Below are positions 10,961 through 21,407 of a stretch of 64,000 nucleotides of DNA, piece by piece (position 1 is the first letter of the stretch; each line of letters opens with the position of its first letter). The DNA comes from Yersinia canariae (lineage in GTDB: Bacteria > Pseudomonadota > Gammaproteobacteria > Enterobacterales > Enterobacteriaceae), in contig NZ_CP043727.1 of NCBI RefSeq assembly GCF_009831415.1, forward strand, positions 930,001 through 994,000. The letters run 5' to 3'. The position numbers and the translations under genes are program-made. The notes under the pieces are model-generated. The model searched no databases. It had not been told where the DNA came from and was given only the letters and a program-made list of their open reading frames with translations.

Positions 10961-10981
10961 TAAAAAGTGTATTAAAAAAAT

Positions 10982-11755
10982 TTATTGGGCTGGCAGTGTG
11001 GGTACCTGAGCATCAAACCATTTTTCATAGATTTTGGCGTAAGTGCCGTCAGCCACGATTTTTTGCAGGCCGCCATTGATTTTGCTACGTAATTCTTCGT
11101 TACCTTTCGCGACGGCGATGCCGAAATATTGGCGCTCAAACTTATCATCAGCCACCAGTTCAAAGGCTTTCTCTGGATGGGTTTTGAGATAGAATTTGGC
11201 AACACCCACATCCCCAACAGCAGCGGCGATACCATCTTCATATAACTCTTGCAGCATTAACGGCGTGTTATCAAAGCGCTTGATTGCTGTGCTATTTTTG
11301 CCCAAAACATCGGATACCACGATATCCCCAGTGCTGGAGTTCACGACGCCAACATTCAGGTTTTTTAAGGCCGCAATGGAATCCACTTTAGAGCCTTTAG
11401 GGACAACAATAGTTTGTTCGGCTGGGAAGTAGGGGTTTGAAAAATCAACCATTTGTTTGCGCTTGTCGGTAATGGTAATGCCGGAAATGATGATGTCGCG
11501 GTCACCTGAGCCGAGTGTGGCAAAAATACCTTCCCACGGCGTATTGACCAGTTTGACCTGAAAACCTTCAGCTTTACCGATAGCTTTAATGATATCGATA
11601 TCAAAACCTTCCAGTTGTTTTTGGCTATTTTCATACTCGAAAGGACGATAAGTCCCCCCGGAGCCAACCACATAAGTCGGTTCGGCGGCAATAGCGGTGC
11701 TTGCAGATAACACCGCTGCCAGGCAAGTCCCGACCAACATTAAACGTTTAAACAT
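10982..11755 (-). CDS. Polar amino-acid ABC transporter, periplasmic binding protein
   Basis: A 257-residue SBP_bac_3 family protein: signal peptide MFKRLMLVGTC.. cut after about residue 23 (AIAA), then the two-lobe binding domain with GGTYRPFEYEN and GFDIDIIKAIGKA. I chose the ATG at 11755, which has GGGAG upstream and begins a normal signal peptide; an upstream ATG at 11824 would put 23 non-signal residues in front. First gene of the operon with the permease and ATPase. An amino acid of the glutamine/histidine/arginine type is the probable ligand. Confidence 0.85.
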   Translation of the reverse strand: MFKRLMLVGTCLAAVLSASTAIAAEPTYVVGSGGTYRPFEYENSQKQLEGFDIDIIKAIGKAEGFQVKLVNTPWEGIFATLGSGDRDIIISGITITDKRKQMVDFSNPYFPAEQTIVVPKGSKVDSIAALKNLNVGVVNSSTGDIVVSDVLGKNSTAIKRFDNTPLMLQELYEDGIAAAVGDVGVAKFYLKTHPEKAFELVADDKFERQYFGIAVAKGNEELRSKINGGLQKIVADGTYAKIYEKWFDAQVPTLPAQ

Positions 11756-12156
11756 GTGAATCTCCCGGTTAAAAGGTAAAGATGAATGAAAGCATGATTT
11801 TTTATTTATGCAGTTTGAGTGCATAAAAATAAACTTTTATATATGTAAACTCAACTGTGATAGGGATTATTTATTTATGGCGATATTAAATATGCACATT
11901 TATTTTGATGAGTGGCATAAGCTAATGGCAAAAACAATTTTTCCAGTGTTTATCTCTACGCGGTGTTGCCCGGTTACTTATCAGCCATGGTGGGGTGAAA
12001 GTGTGCGGAAAATTAGCATTTAATGACATTTTGTAGATTTACGTGGTATTTTTGCCGGAAATCGTCCTTGATCTGCACCTTGTGGCCTATTTCCGTCACA
12101 GAGTGGAGTCCGACGAAAAGTTGTGGGATGATTAGGCAGTTTTTCAGGGGGCGGGA
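11756..12156. promoter_or_regulatory. Divergent intergenic region, amino-acid ABC operon / ftsB
   Basis: 401 bases without a convincing gene. It must hold the minus-strand promoter of the ABC operon and a plus-strand promoter for ftsB. The left half is AT-rich, with a near-palindrome TTTATATATGTAAA around 11837. The right half ends in GGGGGCGGG just before the ftsB ATG, serving as ribosome site. A short open frame at 11808-12023 has no ribosome site and no recognisable product; I left it out. Confidence 0.5.
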
Positions 12157-12480
12157 ATGGGAAAACTTACGCTACTATTGCTGATTTTACTTGGCTGGCT
12201 ACAGTATTCATTGTGGTTGGGCAAGAATGGTGTTCATGATTTTGTTCGGGTTAAGGATGACGTGGCGCTCCAAGAGGTCAATAACGGCAAACTTAAAGCT
12301 CGAAACGATCAGCTATTTGCTGAAATCGATGATTTAAACGGTGGTCAGGAGGCGATCGAAGAACGCGCACGTAACGAGCTGGGTATGATTAAACCCGGCG
12401 AAAGTTTCTATCGTCTGGTTCCTGACCAATCCAGACGCAATGCGAGTATCCCTTCGACGCAAAATAACGCACAACAATAA
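12157..12480 (+). CDS. ftsB: Cell division protein FtsB
   Basis: A 107-residue bitopic protein of the divisome. There is a short cytoplasmic start, one membrane helix (about 4-20) and a periplasmic coiled coil (about 30-75). FtsB forms a subcomplex with FtsL and FtsQ that activates septal FtsWI. The conserved ..[20 protein letters not shown].. stretch is present. Followed three bases later by ispD, as in other enterobacteria. Confidence 0.93.
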   Translation: MGKLTLLLLILLGWLQYSLWLGKNGVHDFVRVKDDVALQEVNNGKLKARNDQLFAEIDDLNGGQEAIEERARNELGMIKPGESFYRLVPDQSRRNASIPSTQNNAQQ

Positions 12481-12483
12481 ATA

Positions 12484-13212
12484 ATGAGTAATTTCGCAGT
12501 TTCCCTTCCTGAAATCGTCGCCGTATTACCGGCGGCGGGTATTGGCAGCCGAATGCAGGCTGATTGCCCTAAACAGTATTTAATCGCAGGGGGCAAGACA
12601 ATCATTGAACATGCTATTTTTTCTTTGCTTAGCCACCCACGAATTCAGCGGATTATTGTCGTGATACATCCGCAGGACATACAATTTTCTACGTTAGCTA
12701 TCGCCCAGGATCCCCGCATCAGTGTTGTTCACGGCGGTGATGAGCGAGCTGATTCTGTGATGGCGGGTTTGCAACAGGCCGGGCAGGCCGAATGGGCATT
12801 GGTTCATGATGCGGCCCGCCCCTGCCTGCACCCAGATGACCTTGAAAGACTGTTGGCGATTATCGGGCATAGCAAGGTCGGTGGCATTTTGGCCGCCCCG
12901 GTTCGTGACACCATGAAGCGCAGTGAGGCCGGTGTGCAAGCCATTGCTCATACCGTGGATCGCCAAGCGCTGTGGCATGCCCTTACACCTCAACTTTTCC
13001 CGCTTGAGTTATTAAAAATGTGCTTATCTCGTGCCCGACAAGATGGCGCGGTGGTCACTGATGAAGCCTCGGCATTAGAACATTGCGGCTATCATCCGAT
13101 ACTGGTTTCGGGCCGTTCGGATAATATCAAGGTGACGCGCCCAGAGGATTTGGCGCTGGCAGAGTTTTATTTAACCCAACGGCAATCCCCAAATTCATTG
13201 GAGTGCAATTAA
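12484..13212 (+). CDS. ispD: 2-C-methyl-D-erythritol 4-phosphate cytidylyltransferase
   Basis: A 242-residue MEP-pathway enzyme that couples CTP to methylerythritol phosphate, a step toward isoprenoids. The nucleotidyltransferase loop [12 protein letters not shown] and the following CPKQYL are near the N-terminus, with VHDAARP and the C-terminal [10 protein letters not shown]. Its TAA overlaps the ispF ATG by one base. Confidence 0.96.
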   Translation: MSNFAVSLPEIVAVLPAAGIGSRMQADCPKQYLIAGGKTIIEHAIFSLLSHPRIQRIIVVIHPQDIQFSTLAIAQDPRISVVHGGDERADSVMAGLQQAGQAEWALVHDAARPCLHPDDLERLLAIIGHSKVGGILAAPVRDTMKRSEAGVQAIAHTVDRQALWHALTPQLFPLELLKMCLSRARQDGAVVTDEASALEHCGYHPILVSGRSDNIKVTRPEDLALAEFYLTQRQSPNSLECN

Positions 13213-13700
13213 TGCGAATTGGTCATGGTTTCGATGTTCATAAATTTGGTGAAAATGGCAGTGGCCCACTGATTATTGGTGGTGTGCGCATCCCTTACGA
13301 AAAGGGATTATTGGCACACTCAGATGGCGATGTTGCATTGCATGCTGCCACTGATGCATTACTGGGTGCCGCAGCATTAGGTGATATTGGTAAGCTATTC
13401 CCCGATACAGACCCAGCATTCAAAGGTGCTGACAGCCGCGAGTTATTGCGCGAAGCGTATCGCCGCATTCTGGCGAAAGGCTATCGGCTTGGGAACTTGG
13501 ACATCACAATTATCGCCCAGGCCCCTAAAATGGCTCCCCATATCCCACAAATGCGCGTTCATTTGGCGGAAGATCTACAATGTCATATGGATGATATCAA
13601 TGTAAAAGCCACCACAACTGAACAGCTCGGTTTCACCGGTCGTGGTGAAGGTATTGCGTGCGAAGCCGTGGCGCTATTAATTAAAGTTGAACCGGTTTAA
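13212..13700 (+). CDS. ispF: 2-C-methyl-D-erythritol 2,4-cyclodiphosphate synthase
   Basis: A 162-residue zinc enzyme that cyclises CDP-methylerythritol phosphate and releases CMP. Metal ligands are visible at D8 and H10 (GFDVH), with the conserved [10 protein letters not shown] and [15 protein letters not shown] motifs. I chose the ATG at 13212, which overlaps the ispD stop (TAATG) and gives the family's standard start [10 protein letters not shown]; an ATG at 13203 would add three residues. Confidence 0.96.
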   Translation: MRIGHGFDVHKFGENGSGPLIIGGVRIPYEKGLLAHSDGDVALHAATDALLGAAALGDIGKLFPDTDPAFKGADSRELLREAYRRILAKGYRLGNLDITIIAQAPKMAPHIPQMRVHLAEDLQCHMDDINVKATTTEQLGFTGRGEGIACEAVALLIKVEPV

Positions 13701-13710
13701 GGCATAACTG

Positions 13711-14760
13711 ATGGATATGGATAATCTGACCTGGCTGCACGGCAAACCCAAAGCGAGTGGCATTTTAAAAGCCAATCCAGAAGACTTTGTGGTGGTCGAA
13801 GATTTGGGATTTGAGCCGGACGGTGAAGGCGAGCATCTATTGGTTCGTATTCGCAAAAATGGCTGTAATACTCAATTTGTTGCGGATTATCTGGCGCGTT
13901 TCGCCAAGATCCATCCACGGCTGGTGAGCTATGCGGGTTTGAAAGATCGTCACGCTGTCACCGAGCAGTGGTTCTGCTTACACTTGCCGGGTAAAGAAGC
14001 GCCGGATCTTTCTACTTTCGAGCTGGAAGGCTGTGAAGTGCTTGAGTCCGTGCGCCAAAAAAGAAAACTGCGTATTGGTTCATTGAAGGGCAATGCCTTT
14101 ACCTTGGTGTTGCGCCACATCACTGATAACCAGGACGTCGAACAGCGATTGCAGCAGATTGCCGTGCATGGTGTACCCAACTATTTTGGTAGCCAACGAT
14201 TTGGCCGTGGTGGTAATAATCTGGTGCAGGCGCGTTTGTGGGCGAATAATGAAATTCGGGTGAAAGAGCGCAGTAAACGCAGCTTTTACTTATCCGCCAG
14301 CCGCAGCGCCATGTTCAACCTGATTAGCAGTGACCGTTTGGCGCAACAGCAGGCGACGACTGTACTGGAAGGCGATGCATTACAGCTCTCGGGCCGCGGC
14401 AGCTGGTTTGTGGCCGCAACTGATGAGTTGGCCTTGTTACAGCAGCGGGTTGATGCGGGTGAACTGAATATTACTGCGCCATTGCCCGGTGATGGTGAAC
14501 TGGGTACTCAGGGCGCGGCATTAGCTTTCGAGCAGTCATGTTTAGCGGATCAAATTGAGTTACTGGCACTGATTAAACGCGAACGTGTCGAAGGGGCACG
14601 CCGGGCCATTTTGCTGAAACCGCAGAATATGACGTGGAACTGGTGGGATGAGGTCACTTTAGAACTCAGCTTCTGGTTACCTGCTGGCAGTTTTGCCACC
14701 AGTGTCGTGCGGGAAATTATGAATCAGGATAATGCCGATGCTGCGGATATTGCTGAGTAA
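13711..14760 (+). CDS. truD: tRNA pseudouridine(13) synthase
   Basis: A 349-residue enzyme that isomerises uridine 13 of tRNA-Glu. The catalytic aspartate is D79 in YAGLKDRHA. The [14 protein letters not shown] motif and the insertion domain of the family are present. It lies between ispF and surE and overlaps surE by about 23 bases. Confidence 0.95.
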   Translation: MDMDNLTWLHGKPKASGILKANPEDFVVVEDLGFEPDGEGEHLLVRIRKNGCNTQFVADYLARFAKIHPRLVSYAGLKDRHAVTEQWFCLHLPGKEAPDLSTFELEGCEVLESVRQKRKLRIGSLKGNAFTLVLRHITDNQDVEQRLQQIAVHGVPNYFGSQRFGRGGNNLVQARLWANNEIRVKERSKRSFYLSASRSAMFNLISSDRLAQQQATTVLEGDALQLSGRGSWFVAATDELALLQQRVDAGELNITAPLPGDGELGTQGAALAFEQSCLADQIELLALIKRERVEGARRAILLKPQNMTWNWWDEVTLELSFWLPAGSFATSVVREIMNQDNADAADIAE

Positions 14761-15490
14761 CGATGATGGAATTACTGCGCCGGGCATACAGACGCTCGCC
14801 GCCGCATTACGGGAGTTTGCACAGGTGCAAATTGTGGCACCGGACCGCAATCGTAGTGGTTCTTCTAATGCATTGACACTCGATAGCGCCTTGCGCATTA
14901 CCACATTATCTCATGGCGATATTGCCGTACAGCAAGGTACGCCGACAGATTGCGTTTATCTGGGAGTCAATGCCTTGATGCACCCACGGCCTGATATTGT
15001 GGTTTCCGGCATCAACGCTGGCCCTAATCTGGGGGACGATGTTATCTACTCAGGTACTGTGGCGGCCGCCATGGAAGGGCGGCATTTGGGTTTCCCTGCT
15101 TTGGCGGTTTCGCTCAATGGGCATCAACATTATGCTACGGCAGCAGCGGTCACTTGCCGAATATTGCGCGCCTTACAGCAGAAACCGTTGCGCACGGGCA
15201 AGATACTGAATATTAATGTACCTGACTTACCCTTATCTGAAATTAAAGGCATTCGGGTGACTCGTTGTGGTAGCCGTCATCCGGCAGAGCAGGTATTTTG
15301 TCAGCAAGACCCGCGCGGGCAAGATCTCTATTGGATTGGCCCCCCAGGGGAGAAGTTCGATGTTGCGGAGGACACTGATTTTGCAGCGGTTGAGCAAGGT
15401 TATGTGTCTATCACGCCGTTGCAGGTTGATTTAACGGCCTATGGGGCTCAAGACGTGGTTGAAAACTGGTTAGCCAGCATGACTGATTAA
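14738..15490 (+). CDS. surE: 5'/3'-nucleotidase and exopolyphosphatase SurE
   Basis: A 250-residue metal-dependent phosphatase acting on nucleoside monophosphates and short polyphosphate; linked to stationary-phase survival. The metal motif SNDDG is at the N-terminus (D9, D10), followed by APDRNRSG and [13 protein letters not shown] chose the second of two close ATGs (14738), giving [11 protein letters not shown] like the family; the first (14732) adds two residues. The start lies inside truD. Confidence 0.95.
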   Translation: MLRILLSNDDGITAPGIQTLAAALREFAQVQIVAPDRNRSGSSNALTLDSALRITTLSHGDIAVQQGTPTDCVYLGVNALMHPRPDIVVSGINAGPNLGDDVIYSGTVAAAMEGRHLGFPALAVSLNGHQHYATAAAVTCRILRALQQKPLRTGKILNINVPDLPLSEIKGIRVTRCGSRHPAEQVFCQQDPRGQDLYWIGPPGEKFDVAEDTDFAAVEQGYVSITPLQVDLTAYGAQDVVENWLASMTD

Positions 15491-15511
15491 CCAACATGAG
15501 GTTGACGGGGA

Positions 15512-16138
15512 ATGGTAAATAAACGCATGCAAACATTGTTGATGCTGTTACGTCAGCAAGGTATTCAGGACGAGCGCTTGTTACAGGCGATCGAAGCGGT
15601 GCCGCGCGAGCGTTTTGTTGATGAGGCGTTATCCCATAAAGCGTATGAGAACACAGCCTTGCCAATAGGTTCTGGGCAAACTATTTCTCAGCCTTATATG
15701 GTGGCGCGAATGACGGAGTTGTTGCAATTGACACCGACTTCGCGCGTATTAGAGATTGGCACCGGATCAGGGTATCAGACCGCTATTTTGGCGCATTTGG
15801 TCGAACATGTATGCTCAGTTGAACGAATCAAAGGGTTACAGTGGCAGGCAAAACGCCGCCTGAAACAACTGGATCTGCATAATGTCTCTACTCGCCATGG
15901 TGATGGCTGGCTAGGTTGGGCATCACGCGGGCCATTTGATGCGATCATTGTGACCGCTGCTCCACCAGAAATACCGAATGCTTTACTTGAGCAACTGGAT
16001 GAGGGTGGGATATTGGTTCTGCCGGTGGGAGAACAGGCGCAAACCTTGAAATATGTGCAGCGCCGTAATAATGAATTCCAGGTTGAAACGGTAGAAGCTG
16101 TGCGTTTTGTTCCTCTGGTTAAAGGGGAGTTGGCGTAA
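15512..16138 (+). CDS. pcm: Protein-L-isoaspartate O-methyltransferase
   Basis: A 208-residue SAM-dependent repair enzyme that methylates isoaspartyl residues in aged proteins. The SAM-binding motif [13 protein letters not shown] and the [14 protein letters not shown] region are clear. GACGGGG precedes the ATG. The surE-pcm-nlpD-rpoS order groups stationary-phase functions. Confidence 0.96.
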   Translation: MVNKRMQTLLMLLRQQGIQDERLLQAIEAVPRERFVDEALSHKAYENTALPIGSGQTISQPYMVARMTELLQLTPTSRVLEIGTGSGYQTAILAHLVEHVCSVERIKGLQWQAKRRLKQLDLHNVSTRHGDGWLGWASRGPFDAIIVTAAPPEIPNALLEQLDEGGILVLPVGEQAQTLKYVQRRNNEFQVETVEAVRFVPLVKGELA

Positions 16139-16149
16139 GCAAATACCTT

Positions 16150-16275
16150 TATACCCGCCATACTTCAAGCTGCATCTGTGTTGGCTGCTTTCGTTCACCC
16201 CAATCACTTACTCCTGTAAGCTCTAGGGGATTTGCTCAATCGCCGCCTTCCTGTCACTCGAATTATTTGGGTATA
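16150..16275. repeat. ERIC element, full length
   Basis: 126 bases with terminal inverted ends TATACCC and GGGTATA. It contains the ERIC landmarks CATACTTCAAGCTGCAT, TTCACCCCAATCACTTACT, GTAAGCTC and CTCGAATTATTTGGGTATA. It lies between pcm and nlpD, so it could be transcribed with either. Confidence 0.85.
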
Positions 16276-16436
16276 TTCAGTCTTAATCTTTGACTAAAGT
16301 CGAAGTGCAGTTTCTTTGTGCTGAAGATTGGACAAAAATCAGTAACATAAATTTTATGGTATGGCAGGGGCGCTATTGATAGCATGCGCGCATCTATATT
16401 GGATATATCGCTTAATATTGCTGTCATGGGGGAAGC

Positions 16437-17420
16437 ATGAGCACGGGAAGCCCAATGATTACATTACGCCGGGTAGCGGCATGTACGGTTATGAGTTTAT
16501 GGTTGGTTGGTTGTAGCAATGATAATACAACATCTGCGCCAATCAGCAGTGTCGGTGGTGATCGTTCAGGCGGTATGCTGAGTGGCTCGGACACCAATAG
16601 TTCGGGTGAGCGCATCGTTTATAACCGTAGTTACGACAATATTCCCAAAGGAAGCTACAGCGGTAATACCTATACTGTTAAGCGTGGCGACACACTGTTT
16701 TATATTGCCTGGATAACCGGGAGTGACTTCCGTGATCTGGCTGCGAAAAATAATATTGCTGAGCCTTATAGCCTGAATGTGGGGCAATCTATTCAGTTGG
16801 GCAATGGTTCTGGCGGTGGAATGTTAGCCGCAACTGATGCCACATCAGGTGGAATAGCAAAACCGCCAGCAAATATTCAGAACACAACTACAACGGTTGA
16901 TTCTCAATCAACTAGCGCGTATTCTGAAGACTCGGGTAAACAGAATGTTGGCAAAATGTTGCCATCGTCAGGAGCAGTTGTCGCTACAACCGCACCTGTT
17001 ACCGCGCCAAGCAGTCCCATCAGTGACCCTACCAGTAATGGTGGCCCAGTTAGTAACTGGAAATGGCCTACTGAAGGTAAAACGATCGATAGTTTCTCTG
17101 CTTCCGAAGGGGGTAATAAAGGGATTGATATCGCCGGTTCTCGCGGGCAACCAATTTTCGCTACAGCAAATGGGCGAGTTGTGTATGCCGGGAACGCACT
17201 GCGTGGTTATGGTAATCTTATCATCATCAAACACAATGATGATTACCTGAGCGCCTACGCTCATAACGATACAATGCTGGTCCGGGAACAAGAAGAAGTG
17301 AAGGCGGGTCAAAAAATAGCAACCATGGGTAGCACCGGAACCAGTTCAGTAAGATTGCACTTTGAAATTCGTTACAAGGGGAAATCCGTAAACCCGCTGC
17401 GTTACCTTCCGCAGCGATAG
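16437..17420 (+). CDS. nlpD: Murein hydrolase activator lipoprotein NlpD
   Basis: A 327-residue outer-membrane lipoprotein that activates the amidase AmiC during cell separation. The lipobox LVGC gives lipidated C26. A LysM domain lies at about 79-121, then a Ser/Thr/Pro-rich linker and a C-terminal LytM domain (about 225-325). The LytM domain is degenerate as expected for NlpD: NKGIDI in place of the metal-binding H-x-G-x-D, and RLHFEI with Arg in place of the first His. It therefore activates rather than cuts. In E. coli the main rpoS promoter lies inside nlpD. Confidence 0.94.
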   Translation: MSTGSPMITLRRVAACTVMSLWLVGCSNDNTTSAPISSVGGDRSGGMLSGSDTNSSGERIVYNRSYDNIPKGSYSGNTYTVKRGDTLFYIAWITGSDFRDLAAKNNIAEPYSLNVGQSIQLGNGSGGGMLAATDATSGGIAKPPANIQNTTTTVDSQSTSAYSEDSGKQNVGKMLPSSGAVVATTAPVTAPSSPISDPTSNGGPVSNWKWPTEGKTIDSFSASEGGNKGIDIAGSRGQPIFATANGRVVYAGNALRGYGNLIIIKHNDDYLSAYAHNDTMLVREQEEVKAGQKIATMGSTGTSSVRLHFEIRYKGKSVNPLRYLPQR

Positions 17421-17474
17421 ATTGGGCAGAATACGCTGTATTCTGCTCGCCGGATTCACGGGTAGGAGCAGCAT

Positions 17475-18473
17475 ATGAGCCAAAATACGCTGAAAGTTAA
17501 CGAGTTACATGAAGATGCTGATTTTGATGAAAACAGTACGGAAACTGAAATTTTCGACGAAAAAGCATTAGTAGAAGATGAACCTACTGAAAGCGAGTTA
17601 GCAGAAGATGAGCTGTTGGCGCAAGGTGTTACCCAGCGAGTGCTGGATGCGACGCAGCTCTATCTCGGTGAGATTGGTTATTCGCCGTTGTTGACCGCAG
17701 AAGAAGAGGTTTATTTTGCCCGGCGTGCATTGCGCGGAGATGTGCCTTCACGTCGGCGTATGATCGAAAGTAACTTGCGGTTGGTAGTGAAGATTGCCCG
17801 CCGTTACAGTAATCGCGGTTTAGCGCTGCTGGATTTGATTGAAGAGGGTAACCTCGGCCTGATCCGTGCAGTGGAAAAATTTGACCCTGAACGCGGTTTC
17901 CGTTTCTCCACTTATGCCACTTGGTGGATACGCCAGACAATTGAACGGGCGATAATGAACCAAACCCGTACTATTCGTTTGCCTATCCATATCGTTAAAG
18001 AATTAAACGTTTATTTGCGTACAGCACGAGAACTTTCTCATAAATTAGATCATGAGCCGAGCGCGGAAGAGATTGCTCAGCAACTCGACAAGCCGGTCGA
18101 TGACGTGAGCCGTATGTTACGCCTTAACGAACGTATCACTTCTGTTGATACACCTTTAGGCGGCGACTCAGAGAAAGCTTTGTTAGATATTCTGTCTGAC
18201 GAAAATGAAAACGGCCCAGAAGACACCACGCAAGATGACGATATGAAGCAAAGTATCGTTAAATGGCTGTTCGAATTGAATGCAAAACAGCGCGAAGTTC
18301 TGGCTCGTCGTTTTGGTCTGTTAGGATATGAAGCAGCAACGTTGGAAGATGTTGGCCGTGAGATTGGTTTAACACGTGAACGTGTTCGCCAGATTCAGGT
18401 TGAGGGTCTGCGTCGTTTGCGGGAAATTCTGCAAGCACAGGGCCTGAGCATTGAAGCATTGTTCCGCGAATAA
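17475..18473 (+). CDS. rpoS: RNA polymerase sigma factor RpoS (sigma-38)
   Basis: A 332-residue sigma-70 family factor for stationary phase and general stress. Region 1.2 begins near [11 protein letters not shown]; region 2 includes [17 protein letters not shown] and [16 protein letters not shown]; region 4.2 holds the helix-turn-helix [20 protein letters not shown]. The acidic N-terminus is typical. AGGAGC precedes the ATG. Full length, with no frameshift of the kind often selected in laboratory strains. Confidence 0.97.
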   Translation: MSQNTLKVNELHEDADFDENSTETEIFDEKALVEDEPTESELAEDELLAQGVTQRVLDATQLYLGEIGYSPLLTAEEEVYFARRALRGDVPSRRRMIESNLRLVVKIARRYSNRGLALLDLIEEGNLGLIRAVEKFDPERGFRFSTYATWWIRQTIERAIMNQTRTIRLPIHIVKELNVYLRTARELSHKLDHEPSAEEIAQQLDKPVDDVSRMLRLNERITSVDTPLGGDSEKALLDILSDENENGPEDTTQDDDMKQSIVKWLFELNAKQREVLARRFGLLGYEAATLEDVGREIGLTRERVRQIQVEGLRRLREILQAQGLSIEALFRE

Positions 18474-18474
18474 A

Positions 18475-18551
18475 TATATCCGTCATACTTTAGGTTGCAT
18501 GTACGTTGGCTATTTTCGCTCGCCCCAGCCCCTTACTTATGTAAGAGTCCG
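18475..18551. repeat. Half ERIC element after rpoS
   Basis: Starts TATATCCGTCATACTTTAGG two bases after the rpoS stop and follows the ERIC left half to about TTACTTATGTAAGAGTCC. The right half is absent or diverged beyond recognition. It lies in the rpoS 3' untranslated region, before the terminator. Confidence 0.7.
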
Positions 18552-18606
18552 GAAAGCACACGCAGTGGCTAATTGTTTGCAAACGAGTTAAGGGTGCTAT
18601 GAAACA

Positions 18607-18639
18607 CAAAAACGGTGAACTGATGTTCACCGTTTTTTT
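18607..18639 (+). terminator. Intrinsic terminator between rpoS and mutS
   Basis: Stem AAAACGGTGAAC / GTTCACCGTTTT with a four-base loop, followed by a T run on plus; the A run on the other side lets it also work for the convergent mutS transcript. Confidence 0.85.
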
Positions 18640-18698
18640 ATGGCCGCTATCTGCCGTTTGGTGAATGACAGGCGGTTTGGGGTGTTTGAAGTGCGTCG

Positions 18699-21254
18699 TT
18701 ACACCATATTTTTCAGGCGGTAAATCCACTCTAGTGCCTGGCGTGGTGAAAGTGTATCGGGATCAAGGGCTTCTAATGCTTCTACTGCGGGTGAAACCTC
18801 TTCATTTAATAGCGTCAGTTGCGAACCATCAATCTTGCTTGCTGCCGCATTATTAGACAAAGACTCCAGCTCTTTCAGCTTTTGCCGCGCGCGCTTGATA
18901 ACATCCCGCGGTACACCGGCCAGTGCAGCCACGGCCAGACCATAACTTTTGCTGGCCGCGCCATCTTGCACGCTGTGCATAAAGGCGATGGTTTCGCCAT
19001 GTTCCAGTGCATCAAGATGAACATTGACCACACCTTCCATTTTTTCCGGCAGGGTTGTTAGCTCAAAGTAATGGGTCGCAAATAGCGTCATGGCTTTGAT
19101 ACGGTTGGCCAGATTTTCAGCACAGGCCCAAGCCAATGACAAACCATCATAAGTTGAGGTGCCGCGACCCACTTCATCCATCAGCACCAAACTTTGCTCG
19201 GTAGCATTATGCAAGATATTGGCTGTTTCGGTCATTTCGACCATAAAAGTTGAACGACCTGATGCCAAATCATCAGCCGCGCCGACACGGGTGAAAATGC
19301 GATCAACCGGCCCTATGGTTGCTTGATCCGCAGGAACATAACTTCCCATATGTGCCAGTAAGACGATCAATGCCGTTTGGCGCATATAAGTACTTTTACC
19401 GCCCATATTGGGGCCAGTAATGATCAACATGCGCCGTTGAGGTGATAATGTCAGCGGGTTAGAAATGAAAGGCTCACTGAGCACCTGTTCCACCACCGGA
19501 TGACGACCACCGGTAATTTTTATCCCCGGTTTGTCACTCAGAACAGGACAGTTATAGTTAAGTGTTTCTGCTCGTTCGGCCAAGTTCGCCAACACATCGA
19601 GTTCAGCCAGCGCATTGGCGCTGGTTTGCAATTCAGATAGATGCGGTAACAGCAGATCGAAAATCTCTTCATACAACCCTTTTTCAATCGCCAGAGCCTT
19701 TCCTTTCGAGGTCAGAACTTTGTCCTCATACTCTTTCAGCTCAGGAATGATATAGCGCTCGGCATTCTTCAGGGTTTGTCTGCGGACATAATGAATAGGT
19801 ACTTGATGGCTTTGGCCACGACTCACCTGGATGTAATAGCCATGCACACCATTAAAACCGACTTTTAGTGTATCCAGCCCCAGCTTTTCGCGTTCACGAA
19901 TTTCCAGGCGATCGAGGTAATCGGTCGCACCATCAGCCAGTGCTCGCCATTCGTCTAATTCTGCATTGTATCCCGGGGCGATGACGCCGCCGTCTCGCAC
20001 TAATACTGGCGGAGCTTCAACAATGGCGCGTTCCAGTAGGTCTTTTAACTCATCAAACTGGCCGACTTGTGACAGTAAATTTTGGACATGGGGAACATTT
20101 ACCGGTTGCAATAAACGATGAATTTCTGGCAATTGTTGAAAAGCATGGCGCATTCTTGCCAGGTCTCTCGGACGTGCAGTCCGCAGAGCCAGACGGGCCA
20201 GAATACGTTCTAAATCACCGACTTGGCGCAATGGGGTTTGCAACTCTGCCGTCATGTCTTGCAGACCACTAATGGCTTGCTGGCGATCAGTCAGCACTTT
20301 GATGTCACGGACTGGCGCATGCAGCCAGCGTTTTAGCATGCGGCTGCCCATCGCGGTCACACTGCAATCAAGAATCGCGGCGAGTGTGTTCTCGACCCCA
20401 CCAGATAAGTTTTGGGTCAGTTCGAGATTTCGGCGGGTCGCGGCATCCATAACAATGCCATCTTGCTGGCGCTCCATGGTCAATCCACGGATATGCGGCA
20501 GGGATGTCCGCTGGGTATCTTTGACATATTGCAGCAGGCAGCCCGCGGCCCGCAGTGCCTGATGAGATTGTTCGACACCAAAACCGATTAAATCGCGAGT
20601 GCCGAATTGCAGATTAAGCTGCTGTTTGGCTGTTTCCAGCTCAAACTCCCATAATGGGCGGCGGCGTAAGCCATGTCGATGCTCTATTAACGACATTTGC
20701 TCGAAGTTTTCTGGATAAAGTAACTCAGCTGGATTGGTACGTTGTAGCTCGGCAGCCATTGTTTCGAGGTCTGCGGGTTCTGCAACCCTAAAGCGCCCTG
20801 AACTGATATCCAGTGTTGCATAACCAAACCCACGCGCATCCTGCCAGATAGCGGCTAGCAGATTATCTTGCCGTTCTTGCAGCAAAGCTTCATCACTTAC
20901 CGTGCCAGGGGTGACGATGCGCACCACTTTACGCTCAACAGGCCCTTTGCTGGTGGCGGGATCGCCGATTTGTTCGCAGATAGCCGCTGACTCACCCAAT
21001 TGAACCAGCTTTGCCAAATAGTTTTCTATCGAATGATAGGGAACTCCGGCCATAGGAATAGGTTCACCGGCAGAAGCCCCCCGTTTCGTCAGTGAGATAT
21101 CCAGCAACTGCGATGCGCGTTTGGCATCACTGTAGAACAGCTCATAAAAATCTCCCATCCGATAAAACAGGAGTATTTCAGGGTGTTGGGCTTTGAGCCG
21201 AAGATACTGCTGCATCATCGGGGTGTGGGAATCTAGCTTCTCAGTATTATTCAT
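18699..21254 (-). CDS. mutS: DNA mismatch repair protein MutS
   Basis: An 851-residue mismatch-recognition ATPase. The mismatch-reading Phe-x-Glu motif is F36-Y-E38 (GDFYE). The C-terminal ATPase has Walker [10 protein letters not shown] and [12 protein letters not shown]. The length matches E. coli MutS (853). It faces rpoS, a conserved enterobacterial arrangement often interrupted by accessory genes; here the two are only 225 bases apart. Confidence 0.97.
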   Translation of the reverse strand: MNNTEKLDSHTPMMQQYLRLKAQHPEILLFYRMGDFYELFYSDAKRASQLLDISLTKRGASAGEPIPMAGVPYHSIENYLAKLVQLGESAAICEQIGDPATSKGPVERKVVRIVTPGTVSDEALLQERQDNLLAAIWQDARGFGYATLDISSGRFRVAEPADLETMAAELQRTNPAELLYPENFEQMSLIEHRHGLRRRPLWEFELETAKQQLNLQFGTRDLIGFGVEQSHQALRAAGCLLQYVKDTQRTSLPHIRGLTMERQQDGIVMDAATRRNLELTQNLSGGVENTLAAILDCSVTAMGSRMLKRWLHAPVRDIKVLTDRQQAISGLQDMTAELQTPLRQVGDLERILARLALRTARPRDLARMRHAFQQLPEIHRLLQPVNVPHVQNLLSQVGQFDELKDLLERAIVEAPPVLVRDGGVIAPGYNAELDEWRALADGATDYLDRLEIREREKLGLDTLKVGFNGVHGYYIQVSRGQSHQVPIHYVRRQTLKNAERYIIPELKEYEDKVLTSKGKALAIEKGLYEEIFDLLLPHLSELQTSANALAELDVLANLAERAETLNYNCPVLSDKPGIKITGGRHPVVEQVLSEPFISNPLTLSPQRRMLIITGPNMGGKSTYMRQTALIVLLAHMGSYVPADQATIGPVDRIFTRVGAADDLASGRSTFMVEMTETANILHNATEQSLVLMDEVGRGTSTYDGLSLAWACAENLANRIKAMTLFATHYFELTTLPEKMEGVVNVHLDALEHGETIAFMHSVQDGAASKSYGLAVAALAGVPRDVIKRARQKLKELESLSNNAAASKIDGSQLTLLNEEVSPAVEALEALDPDTLSPRQALEWIYRLKNMV

Positions 21255-21355
21255 GCGGTTATGTTTTCTAGTTAAGTCCTTTTTCCAGCGGATATACTAG
21301 CCCAGCAGCTCGAAAACTGACATACCTAAAAACTTGAGATCTTGCGCAGACGAAG

Positions 21356-21388
21356 CAGATAACCCCCTCCATCCGAGGAGGTTATCTG
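21356..21388 (-). terminator. Hairpin between the ligase gene and mutS
   Basis: Stem CAGATAACCCCCTC / GAGGAGGTTATCTG with a five-base loop and one mismatch. It is downstream of the minus-strand gene at 21408 and upstream of mutS. No clear U tract follows on the minus strand, so it may be an RNA-stability hairpin or a weak terminator. Confidence 0.4.
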
Positions 21389-21407
21389 CCCGCTGATTGA
21401 ATGCGGA

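Noticed and set aside
11808..12023. 71-codon frame upstream of ftsB
   Set aside because: No ribosome site, no recognisable product, lies in a promoter region.
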